Source: Pachyseris speciosa
Taxonomy: Eukaryota > Cnidaria > Anthozoa > Scleractinia > Pachyseridae
NCBI GenBank assembly: GCA_016490735.1
Contig: JAEMWC010000123.1
Location: 736,001-800,000 of the forward strand
DNA: 64,000 nt
Reading direction: 5' to 3'
Part shown: in pieces, positions 11,739 through 24,200 of the stretch
Position numbering within the stretch: position 1 is the first letter of the stretch
Layout of the letters: each line of letters begins with the position of its first letter
The notes under the pieces: generated by a model
Told to the model about the DNA's origin: nothing
What the model saw: the letters and a program-made list of their open reading frames with translations, nothing else
The model's database searches: none
Made by a program: the position numbers and the translations under genes

Positions 11739-12248
11739 AACGTTCACAGGATCTTCTGCGGTGAAATCGTCGTCAGGGATTGCCACTTCTTATATTGTTT
11801 ACAGGGAAGGAACTTAGACAAGCCCGAATAATTCGCACTTCATTTTTTTCTCCTTTAATCTGTTAAAACGGTCGACATGCAATCCAAGATGGCGGACTTA
11901 ATACCTCTATATGTTACTCATTCCATTCCTAGCTTAAAAGTTAATTGGTGAGTGAAATTGTGTTCAACGCGATCTCAGGCACTCTGCCGCCCAGGAAAGT
12001 TTTTTTGTTAAGATAATCTACAACTCTGGATTAATCTGCCACACTTAAAAGTTATCATTTAAACTGAAACCAATATACTTCTTTAGGAAAACCAAGGCCG
12101 AGCTCGGAATTCGTTATACATCACGACAATTCGGTATAAACGAAGTTAGTAACATTTGTTTTGTCAGTGCAAAATTGAAACTATTTAATTACTTAATTCA
12201 CTAGACGGCAAACAAACTTCCCACACATGTATCAGTTAAACTAACATT

Positions 12249-12350
12249 TCATTCATACTGCATGCGTCTCAGTTCTTCCGGGTCATAGTTTCTCATGTTG
12301 GTGTGGTCGGACCAAGCCGGATACCGCGCTCCATCCATCTCTGATGCAAC
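12249..12350 (-). CDS. ZNFX1: ZNFX1 exon 5 (C-terminal tail and stop)
   Basis: After the acceptor TTATCTTTAAG/G the 33 codons read VASEMDGARYPAWSDHTNMR and end at TGA (12251-12249). The VASEMDGA..AWSD tail directly after the RZ finger is conserved in ZNFX1 proteins, which confirms this small exon and marks the true end. A possible ATTAAA poly(A) hexamer lies about 60 bases downstream. Confidence 0.88.
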   Translation of the reverse strand, partial: VASEMDGARYPAWSDHTNMRNYDPEELRRMQYE

Positions 12351-15234
12351 CTTAAAGATAAATCAGAGAGCAATGTAGAATGCGTTACAAACTGAAGTCT
12401 ATATTAAAATGGCAATGTGGGAAGGAAGGGCTTCCCGTTGTTGTTGTTGTGTTTTTATTTAACACCATCGGTGGTTTAAAAATTGTGACATGCTCTACAA
12501 AGCAAACATAGTGTTTTAAGCCAAACTAAAAAAAAAAACCTTTTCCCATGTTTGGCATGAAGTGTAGGTCTGACTGATAATGGATTTGCTGTTTGGATTA
12601 CTTACGCCATTTCTGCGTCGTTTGCTTCAAGGCTAAAACGTTAAGCATTTTTGATAACTGGTGTGTACTGTGGTTGGTCTACCCTGGGGGGGTCCGTTTA
12701 GAAAAAACAGATTGGTGGTTTATAACCGGGAAAGGAAAATTACCTGATTTCCTCGAATCAATCTGTGATGTGTCCCTCCAATAGTGGCATCACAGTCTGG
12801 GCATTTTCTTTCCTCCATGGCTCCACCGCATTCTCCAATAGCGTAGATGTGGCCATTTGGACACTTGTACCAGTGGCCTTGGGCAAAATTCATGGCCTTC
12901 ACAATCATAACTCGTTCTTCTTTGGTCAAGCCTTCCAAACCACACTCTTTCCGGATCCGGTTAATGGTGGTCTCTATGCCATCTGCGTCTTCCTGACTCA
13001 GTCTTTTTCCTGCATTCAGCTGTCGTCCCTGTCTTTCAAGCCAATATTCTTTGTCGAGGTCAAGGGTAAAGGAACGCTTTTCGACTTCGCATTGAACTAC
13101 TCGAACTTTCAGAAGAAGTCCAGCACAGATGATCTCATCTCTGATATCAGTCAGCCTTTGAGGTGTTATCTGAAATTTCATCAGGTCGTTTTCCAGAAGA
13201 TTCAGCTTTTGGTCGACTTCTGTTGCTGCTTGGTGGTATTTCTGTTCCAGGGTGGATTGGCTTAGATTCGGTGTCGTGAGAACTCCATGAGATGTATTCC
13301 GAAGTAGATCTGTCTTGACTTTTTCACGCACCTTATATATTTGCTTCAGTAACTTGATTTGGTTCTTAATGGTGTTAAGCTCTGCCATAGTTTTCCTCTG
13401 TTGCAACCACTGCCCTAACATCTGATAGCTTGAAACACTCTTGGCACTGGCTGCTAGTTCTTCACCGTCCTCAGGTAGGCCAGGTAAGAATATTCTTCGC
13501 TTTATTGCAATGTCAGGGTAGTGTCGTTTAAGACGGGATACTTTCGTTGCCAGCTTTGTTTGGAAAGCCTGAAAACGATTTTCCTCTTTAATCAGTCGCC
13601 TTTTCACCTCCTCCACTTCAGCTAACTTTTCTTTGACCAGGTTAGCATACCTGTAGCTTATTCTGATAGGCGTCTTGCATTTGGGGCATTCCTTCAACTT
13701 AATGTCCTCGTTATCGCCATCTTTGTCCATCCAGTAGTCCAGCGCAGTAACTTCCAACACATGTCCGCAGTCCTGTAACTCGATAAAACGTGCATCCTCC
13801 TCATCTTCAGTACCAAAGAGGACCTCGGTAACTATGTCCTTGTGACAAAATCTGCACAACTTGGGACATGGTTCCCCACAGAGTCCAATACATGGGTGGT
13901 TATACAGACAAGAATCTCTTGGAAGTCTCTTCCGGCATGGCTCATTGCATCGACCACGGTTGCATGGCTCCCAGCAAAGCTTCGTACACCTCTTGTGTGG
14001 GCATCTCCAAGAACACGGTTCCTGTAACAGAACATATAAGACGTAAGACCTCCATAGGACTGTGAGAGGAGCGGTTATGAATCTTATGGTACAACTTTGG
14101 AGGAAATCCTAATAGGTGGTCTTGTGTGCAAACAGGTTTTTGCTAATAGTGCTTTCCAAAAGTAATAGAGGAGAGAAAGACGACGGCTTGTGAAAAATCT
14201 GTTCTCATTTTTCCTTGCAATATCTCTAAAAACAAAAGAACGTTGGTAATATTTTCTGCCAAGAGCCGGTTTCTGGATATTTGGAATCTCCCATTCCCAG
14301 CGAATTTACATCGTGACAGCATTTCGAATGTTTTCGGAAATTTAACAGCGTGTGCCGCCCAACTCCCGAAATCCAAAACTTTGTTCATAAACATTCTAAA
14401 ATTCTATTTTTACAGCAAACCTCAAGTTCTCTCCTTAGTATCTGCTATGAAAGTTTTCTCTGACCTTTTCTGCCACCACGCTTCAGCCCGTTTCTAATAG
14501 CCAATCTCGTGTGTTTTAACTGGCCTCGCTCACGCCCGAAAATAATTCTTGGAAATTCAACCACGCCTTCGGTTCATTTCATAGTTTTTCGAGCCACCCG
14601 GTTCTACCAGCAAAATGTTTTTTTACCGGTCAAAACTAGCCCACATTGCCTTGGTAGGTACTCGCAGAAAGACAAGAGAGGAAGGCTCCATTTCGAGTCA
14701 CCATCATCACAACAGAGCGTGTTTGGCATCTCCGTCAACCTGAAACCACCTCTCACCTCTGGTTTCTTTCAAAGGCTCGCATTTACCCACATTCTAGCTA
14801 AATGATGCCAGCCTGGGGGCTTCTGCAGAGGAAAATGGCTCAGAAAACCACTCTAAACACTAGAGCGATTCCACTCAATCGAAAAACAACAGCCACTCGC
14901 GTACATCACGTGACACTGAAGTCTGAGTCAACAGCAATTGAAGACAGCAGATAGTTTGGTAGTAGCTCCATATATGGAGAAGATAAGTGTCACAGACTAT
15001 TAACTGCCCAAAATGTGTTGAATTAAGTAGCAGGCTCTTGGAAGGAAAGAGTTAAGGCAAAACATACCTATATAGCTTGGTATTTTAAAATTTCATGACA
15101 TACACCTATTACAACTAGGTTTATTCATGTACTCCTTTCAAAACCGTACTCTTCCTTTAAAATTCGATTGTAAATTTACCTTACAGAGCCAAATTCATTC
15201 GTATCATACAAGAAACTCTAATTCATATCGTTTG

Positions 15235-15265
<31 letters not shown>

Positions 15266-18200
15266 CCCTTTCTTACCAAGGACCTAAATTTTATAACCCC
15301 TTAAATTCCGAGATCATCAACTCGTACTCTCCTGTCTACTTTAAGAAAGCACTTAAGGCGTTCATTTGTAATAACTATTAGTAGTTTTAGATATAATGTG
15401 ATTAAGTATTAACTTTATTTGCAGCTTGTAACTTATTGTAATTGTATCCGTCGTCATGTTCTTCTTTCAAAATTTCATCTTGTAAAACAATAACTGAGGA
15501 GGCCTAATTAACATAAACTTCATAGTTTCCTTTAGGCCTCCTCGCCATTGTAACTTCTATCCACTCTATCTTTTTTGTTTTCTTTATAATAATACTATTT
15601 GTGGTTTGGCGAATAAATAAATTAAAAAAAATTTGAAATACAAGACACGGGCAACATCTATTCCTATCAAACTTACCCTGCAAGGTGTGCACAGCTTCAT
15701 ACACGTTTTTGGGCACTTGCTGTGGATACATCGGTTGTCGCATTTCTCAGGACAAGGCGGGCAATTCTTTGTGCAGGGTTCCTGGCAGAGGTGAAGACAA
15801 ACTCTCCTTCTGTCGCAGTCAGCTTGGCAAGGGACGTGCATTCTTCCTTGCTTGCAATCACTGCAATTTCCAACGCAGGGATGCTCACATTCGAGAACTG
15901 CTCGACAGGGCTCTTTGCATCGATAACCACTTTCTGAAAGCTCAAAGCACGGCTTTTCAATTTCATGGCCGCATTCAAACTCCCTTCTGATGACAATTTG
16001 ACACTCGAAGGAACTGCAATCTTCCCAGCACATTCGAGGACAGGGATGGCCACACGGCAGAAATTCGTCACAGTTTTCCTGGCACTTGAAAGTCTCTGCC
16101 GGCGTTCCACACGGTACACACTGCCAATGACCACATGCTGGGATCACCTTCACTACTTCTACAGGGCACCCAGCACATTTTTCACCATAATGGCACTTTC
16201 TATCACATCTGCTTTGATGCGCAGAGCACAATTCAGTGGGACAGTCCTTTTGGCATTTGTATAACTCATGGTCTGCATCATCAGGATGGCAAACTCTTTC
16301 ACACACGTGGCCGCAAGGAAGACGAAACTGGCATGGCAAGGTGCAGCCTCCTTCTGGTGCTTTCTTGAAGTCGTCAGCGGCTTTGGCATCGATTACTCTT
16401 TCTGGATGGTTACTGCAGACAAGCTGCAAAAAGTCTCCTAGAGCACCCTGCTCTTTCATGTCTTGGACGATTTTCCTCCACAGTTCACTTTTCTCAGCTA
16501 GCATAGCAAAGTTCCCGATGCAGTAGAAACCTTCGCGAGCTCGAGACAAAGCAACGCATACACGGTTTCTGACAGCCAAGAAGCCTATCCTCTTCTGATT
16601 ATTACTTCTAACTAAAGAGAGCAAGATTATCTCATTCTCTTCACCTTGGAAGTTGTCTACAGCTGTGACTCTGACGCCTTCGAATTTGGTTTTTGGCATC
16701 GTTTTCTTTAAAGCCAACACTTGGCCAGTGTACATGGTCAAGACTGTGATCTGATTTGGTGCATACCCTTGCAAGAGGAAGTACTCACACAGGGCTGCAA
16801 TATATTCCGCTTCATGCTGATTCGAATGGCTCTTGATTTTCTCATTTACTTCACTTTCATCTTCAAGGCATCGATGATCAATAAAGAAAATGTTATTGGA
16901 CACTCCTCTGACACTCTGACCTCTGGGGTATTTATGTACCGATTCATGGTCTTGAAGATCGTCATAGATAAACCTCATCAACCTTGCAATCTCGGGTCTC
17001 ATCCTGTGCTGGGTGTTTAACTGGTAACAATGCATTCCGCTGTTTACCATTCTCTCAAACAACGACACGTCAAGGTTGTATTCCTTCGCCAGACTGTAGA
17101 CAGTCGGGTTTGGCCTCAGTTGTTTGTGGTCACCTATCAGAATCAAATGCTGTGTCCCTTTAGTCAGAGATGTTATGATGTGAGCCTCGAGGACTTCAGC
17201 TGCTTCCTCAACAACGACGATGGTCGGTTTGATAACTTCCAAAATGGCGCGGTACTTTGCAGCACCAGTAGTGGTCATGCCAATCACTACGGCGTCTTTG
17301 AGAACGTGGAGCTCTTCATAGTCTCGAACCTCCGAAAAGCGTTTACAGATACGTTCGTATTCTTCACTTTTTCTTGAAATCTGACTTCTACAGTTTCCTT
17401 GGAAAAGTCGGAGCCAAAACAGGTACAGTCTCCAACGGGCTTCGACCCCAAGATCCCAAACTTGCTGGACTTTTGCAACCTGCCCAGGGAAAAGTGGCTG
17501 AAGTTTGGATTCTCCCCTCAGAACTTTAAGATGATCTTGAGAAAGACTTGAATGCCTTTTTTCTTGTTTGGCAGCACCTGTTCCGACGATGAGCTCGAAC
17601 TGGTTCCTACCAAGTAATCGTTGCCTTTGAATGATCTCTGCTTCCCTGTCTACTTCTATTCCATATTCATTATCGTCATTAGTGGCAACATCAGTATCGT
17701 TCTCAGTTGTTGTTGATTCAGAAAGCTTGTACTGGTGAGAAGAACTAAAATTGTTGGAATTCTTCAGATTGAGCCAACTCTGAATGACTGACTTCCCTTG
17801 CATTTCAAAATTGTACTCCTCTGCTTTCAGCTGCTCAAAATGCCTCCTTCCTGCAAAGTCGTGCAAGTCTTTGAGTGCAAGGATGGAGCTCTTGCTGCGA
17901 ACCAGTCGACTTCTCGCTCTTTCGATGGCTTCTTGACATTTTGCCATTTCTACTTTGACACGACGCTTATTTTCCGATGAAGTTGTGTATTCATGCAAGT
18001 TGTATGCTTGCAGGTGCTCCGAAGAACTTCTTCCTCCAACGCGTATTACACCAGTTTGGTGAAATTTCAATACCCCTTCCAGAAATTGATCCAGGGCGTG
18101 GTTAGTGTAGCACACCATCAGCATGGAAGAGGCCTTCTCAGTATCCCAGACATGTCTGTTGTCCAGAAGGGCTCTGACAATCTTCAAACCAACGTACGTT

Positions 18201-21200
18201 TTACCTGTCAGACAAAAATAATTGCAGAAAAGAATCAAGTTTCAGGTCCTGACTGTTTGACAGTCTCGATACGACAGACAAGAGGCTACAATTAGCCTAA
18301 ACTCGGGCTTGCAAAAAATAGTATTGTATCCCTAACTTAGCGCTAAACAAAAGAATAGAGGGAAGTCTGTCTTTCTTACATCTGACGCATTGTGTTTAGC
18401 TTGTGTTGGAGTCTATTTCTTTAGACCCCTATCAACATATATTCCTCTAAAATACAGCTCAACCATTGAGAACAATAATTATAACACTTGTAAAAAATAT
18501 TTCTAAAAGAACAAGAAAAAGAGAAACAGAAAAAATAAAGCCCGTGATATATACCACTAAAAGACATCGAACCCGGGTTAGCTGCGTCACAGGCAGGAAC
18601 AATGACCTTTAGGCCACAGAGGTTTTCGTTATGCAAGGTGATAAAAATAGTGTATTGATTCCAAAAAAAAACTAAGCACACTTGTTTTCGCCTCGATGGA
18701 TAATTGTTTGAGAAAGGAAACGCTTATCGAACGATGTAGGATTTTTTCACATAAACGTTAATGTAGTCTCGGTGAAATGTGAGTAGAAAATTAATTATTT
18801 GAAACACAAGAAAGCATTTGAAGCATTTGAAACACAAGAAAGGAACGTTTCTGGACAGTTTCAAGTGATGCTAGTACATTTGTAAAAACTAATCGCTTAT
18901 CATTCAAAAATTAAAGTCTAGAAATTGAGATATTGTGGGAAAATAATAAATAAACTACCTGTCAAAGTCTCAGGGGTGTGTGATATCCCGTACTTGAGTT
19001 ATTCAACAAAATGTACATCTCAATGGAGCGGATACGGGGAACACGGCAGTCCATCTGGAGTTAAATTTTGGTCATGTTAAAAGCTTTCTTCTCGCTGTTG
19101 AACTTGCAAACATTCGTATAGACACTTCTCTTAACATATTAGTTGTTCAGACTTCAAAGACACAAGGTGAATCGACGTTTTCCGATACGTGACAACAGGC
19201 ATCATTCTTGCTGTTGATATGAGATTTACACTTCCGAATCACTCGGCCGTGAAAGGTCAAACTCCCTTTGTCTGTAGTCTCTAATTTTTGGCGCTCCCCT
19301 CGCGTCGCGTCTCCTCGCAACTTCGCGTGCGCACGTGTCTTTCGCCCGCCCCACAATCCATTGCCAAAATTAGAGACTACTCGCAGTCTACTGAAGCAGA
19401 CACGAGGAAACACGGCAGTCCATCTGGAGTTAAGTTTACTCATGTTAAAAGCTTTCTTCTCGCCGTTGAACTTGCAAACATTCGCATAGACACTTCTCTT
19501 AACATATTGTTTGTTCAGACTTCAAAAGACACATAGCCTGCGAACGCAGACGTATTTCCGGCTGTCACTGGTTCCGCCGAAAATAACGTCTGCGAACTCG
19601 AGCTACGGGAACGATTTCCATGACGTCAGCTCTTATAAACCAATCACATTTCACCTTGCATATCCGAAGAGGTTACACGCAGAAATCGTGCGTGGAATTC
19701 TCGCAAACGCGTGTTAAAAAAAATGGCGGAGGATGCGTTGAGAAAAGTATGCGAAGTTTTCGGGTTTGATAGCCTTAATAAGCATCAAGAGGAAGCCTTG
19801 CGATTCTTTTTGAATCGAAGAGCGATGTTTTTGTAAATCTTCCAACTGGATTTGCAAAGTCTGTTGTATTTCAGGCGCTGCCCATTGTGTCACGGCTCTT
19901 GTATGGATGCAACTCGTGAGAAGAACATTGTACTCGTTGTTTCGCCGCTTATTAACCTTATGAAAGACCAAGTCAGCCGCTTAAATTCACGTGGAATAAG
20001 CGCAATATCACTCAGTGATGTCAGCTCCGAATTAGAGATCAGAGCAGTGGAAAATGGAAGTTATTCCATCGTTTACGGTTCACCAGAGTCTTGGTTAGGT
20101 GAGACAAAATGGCGAAAAATGTTGTCAAGCGATATTTACCAAAATTCAGTCAGAGCTGTCGCTGTAGATGAAGCCCATGTCATTTGCCACTGGTAAGTTC
20201 TGTTCTATTCAGCGATTGCCGCGGGAGGCAGAGAAGGGCTTGTAAAAGGAAAGGTGCCAATTCCGGACCTCCGAGCGGACGTGATACTTTGCGATGGACT
20301 GCAGTTTACATTTGCATCTTCGAACTTTAAGCTCTTTTTCGCCTCTGGCTTTTATCCTGACTCTTTAGCGAGTCTTTTGACTCGGAACGGGCCATCATTT
20401 TTGAAATCTTGTTTGATTTCATTTTCAATGTCTCCTACTCTTTCCAAAGCTCTCTTATAGCGAAGCAGACGATTATAACATCTGGTGCGGCAAATGGCGG
20501 CAAGATCGCTCCCGACGTAAGCGGACAGACCGATTTCAGTTGAACGAAGAATTAATGAGTGAATTGCCAGTGTACTTTTTCCAAACACCTTTATCTTTTC
20601 TTCACTGGAAACTTTTGCCTTGCAAAGAAAACAAACCTCGGAAGTTAAAATCTTCTTCGGTGTTTCGATGGCGCTCATTGCGAACAACTATTCCGATTCT
20701 AAAATTATCGCCGGTTCCCGCGGCGTCGCGCGTGTACGCGAGTGTCATATTCTATCGGTGAATTTTAATGGTCAATAACAAAACAAAAGTTTTGACGTCA
20801 CGGAAATCAATATCTGGCTCGAGTTCGCAGACGTTATTTTCGGCGGAACCAGTGACAGCCGGAAATACGTCTGCGTTCCCAGGCTAAAAGACACAAGGTG
20901 AATCGACATTTTCCGATACGTGACAACAGGCATCACTCTGTTAAAAATAGTTAGCGCTTACGCAGAAACGCCGGAAGTGAGCTTTGTGGATGATACTCGA
21001 CGACGAAAAATAAGAACCGTCGGTAATTTTAGACTCGGGCGCCGCGCGAGACGCGGGCAGTCCGAGTAAAAATTCGTACTGTTGTCATTTTTATGGTAAA
21101 ATTCAACTTTTGAATGTCTGCCTGCTCACTTATGTAACGCTCCATTCAGGCTACCCCATTTTCCTGTTTTCACCGCTTTCAACCCCATAAAATGGTTTGT

Positions 21201-24200
21201 AGCAGGAATATCTTGGACCTGCACGTACACATATAACACTTAAACGAACTAGTCCTTAATCATCAATACCTGTTCCTGGAGGTCCTTGTATCACTGAAAA
21301 CTCCTTGGTAAGCGCTCCTTTTAGTGCCTCAAGTTGGGACGCATTCAAGCTAACATCTTCCGCTTGTGGCCACGACTGGGGATCACAAATTGACACTATG
21401 CTTGAACCCTCTGCTGATCGCAAGTCAAGTGTCTCTTCAAGATCGTATCGTACATGATTTCCAAATATTCCACTTCGAAGGTATGCAGGAGACTTAACAT
21501 CGGGGTTGCAGTGGACCAGGTACTCTTGAAAAGGAAACGTGTCAGGTGTGATTTTCTTCAGCTGTTCTAAGACGGGTCGATAGGACTCGAAGTACGCTGG
21601 CGACTCCACCATCACATACTTTTCACGCGTTTTGTGGGTGGCTTCAAAACCGTCAACAAATCGAATGTCCAGCTTTCCTGCCTTGAGGTCGTCAGCTTTG
21701 CGGTTTGCTACCGTGGCAAACAGCGTAGTTTTGAAGTTGTCCTTCGACAAGCAAAGGAATGATCCAAACAGCAATCGTTTGGAATGCTCCCATGGAATTC
21801 TCCTCAGGCGCCTCATGTCAAGATGGATGCAGTGCACGATGCCAGCATTTGTACAAACTGTGTGCATGATCTCAACATTCTCGTAAATGTACAAGTTTTG
21901 AGATCGTTCCTTCTCGGGGATCTTCTTGGTGATTTCCCTGATTCCCTGTCTCAGCGGGGATACAAAGTCTTCACGAAGGAGGCGGAACTGAACGTCCAAA
22001 TAATCGTTGAGGTCCTTGTATTTCTCAGAGCTTTCGACTTTGTTTCGTCGCAGAAATGGCTTGTCCTCAGAGGAAATTTCTTTCTCACTAGGATAAATGG
22101 AAAGTTCCTTGAAATCATCTGGTGGGGGTGGCTCAACTTCTTTCCTTTTTGTCTTTTTCGGTGCCTGGGCTGTCTGTGACTCTTTTCGTTCCTCCTTCAC
22201 GAGCTCGCGTCTTCTTGTCAAAAGTGTCTGCACCTCTTTTCTAAATTCTTCAACTCCTTTCACGTTTATGTCACTTAAGCTTCCGCAGAGTTTGTCGAGA
22301 GGAATATCAGATGAGAAACGTGGGAATTTAGCGAGCCATTCTTTAAAGAACGCAATCAAGCTTTCCACGAGCAAACCTATTTGAGCTTCGGTCACCTCCT
22401 GCTCCTCCAGTATCATCGGGAGATTAAGAATATATTTTGGCAAGTGATTGCTCATCAATGCTGACCCTTTACAAATCGACAGCACCTCAATCAAATTTTC
22501 CGTCATCATCTGAGTGCTGCACATCTTTCCCAGAATTTCTATGATGAGTGTCATCCAATCTTCCTTAATATCATCGTCATTTACGAGCTTTTGGAAGCTT
22601 TCGCGGTACTGGAGAAGACTCACAGCAATATCTGATGGTTCTTTAGATTGCAGCTCTTGTAGCTTTCGATAGCCAAGATAACGACCTCTATGTGCACCGC
22701 CAGGTTGTTGCTCGCGATATGCGTGTTCCCCACCGTAAACACCTTTGTGAGGAAAACAAAACAGTTACGTAAATAAATAACTCTCTTCACTTGAAATGTT
22801 CACATCCCAGAGTCCTTCCCCTAGGTTATTACGCAGACTTTGGCGGCAAAAGACTCCAGAGAGCACAAAACAGGGACACTGAATGGTGGGCTCTGATCTA
22901 ACACTTCTCATTAAGCTAGTTCAGTGTGGAAACAAAATGAGTAACGTTTTATATCATGGGAAAAATCACGAAAATAAACTATGCGTATGCGTCTTAAGTT
23001 AGAAGCAGAGCCTATTGTGCTGACATTGGTTGAGATGAATCTTTGATTTTTAAAAAATGTTGTATATAGTTCAGTTCAACCATGGAGAAAAATGGAGGCA
23101 CGTTCCGCAGTAGTAAACAGGTGACTTATTTTGTTCTTTGTTGTCAAGTTGTTACCTAGCCAGAGTGTATACGTACTCGTAATAAAACGTGTCAGTACAA
23201 TGAACTTGCCACAGCACACATGTTCTCAAACTACCATGGTTAGCAAACCCGACCTCAACAGCAGACATCTTAATCATCGGTTACCTTTGCTTTACCATAC
23301 AAAAATACTCAAATGTGAGCTTAATTCACCAAGCAAATTAATTGTAATAAGTGTGTTTTATAATAGTTACAAATCAATAAAGATTAATTTAAAAAATCAA
23401 CCAAAAGTTCTTGAACAAGTAAGTGAGACAAAACAAAGTGAATTTATGCCCATGATAGTATCTGCCTGCAATTGACATAACTTATTCTTGTCCCCTCATG
23501 CATTTCCTGAGGTTAGCCGTCCACGCAAAAATGTGACGCCAAACAGTGCACAAAAAACATTTGTTAAAACAATGGTTAAAAAAGATATCTTAGTTAACCG
23601 AGCCGGCATTAAGCAGTATTACCTTCTCAAGCTTTTGCCTACTACAATGAGTGTTCAATATATATCTACAATATTAGTATAAATCTACTAGCATTCTATC
23701 ACGAATGCCGTTCTCTGATTGGCTACGCTACTCGCTATCTATTCTTTGATAGATGGTGAGTAGCGGCTGTCAACAAAATGGCGCCCGCTTCTTCGCGTTT
23801 TCGAAGTGTCTGTGAGGAGAATTTTGATAATTTACCGTTGTTTAGTTTTGAACGACTAGTAGATTTATACTAAAACAATTAGATTATTCGCTCTCGATTT
23901 CTATGCGTGATAGCTGATGAGGGCGCAGCCCGAATCAGCTATCACGCGATAGAAATCTCGAGCTCATAATCTAATTGTTAAATCGAGTACGCCTTTCTAC
24001 AGTGTGCGGCCATTCATTTTCACGCATGGATACAGGGCCTGTGAGGTTATTTTCAGCTTTCACCAGTGCTTTAGAATACCTGTCAAAAATTCTTTATTAA
24101 TGAAGTTAGGCTTTTCTACTTGAGCAACGGAGCTGATGAATGAAATGTTATAATTAAGAGCATGAACCGAAAGAAAGTGATAAGATCAAGGAATGGCTGG

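Larger units (their letters stand above)
19041..20935. repeat. Tandem duplication (period about 370 bp) in ZNFX1 intron 2, second copy split by a transposon
   Basis: The block ACACGGCAGTCCATCTGGAG...TTGTTCAGACTTCAAAGACACAAGG at about 19041-19205 recurs from about 19410, is interrupted at 19533, and resumes at 20887. The first copy therefore preserves the empty target site of the insertion at 19534-20886. Confidence 0.85.

Noticed and set aside
12765..13265. Plus-strand frame of 166 codons and similar frames over 15685-17377 and 21632-22384
   Set aside because: Antisense shadows of ZNFX1 exons.
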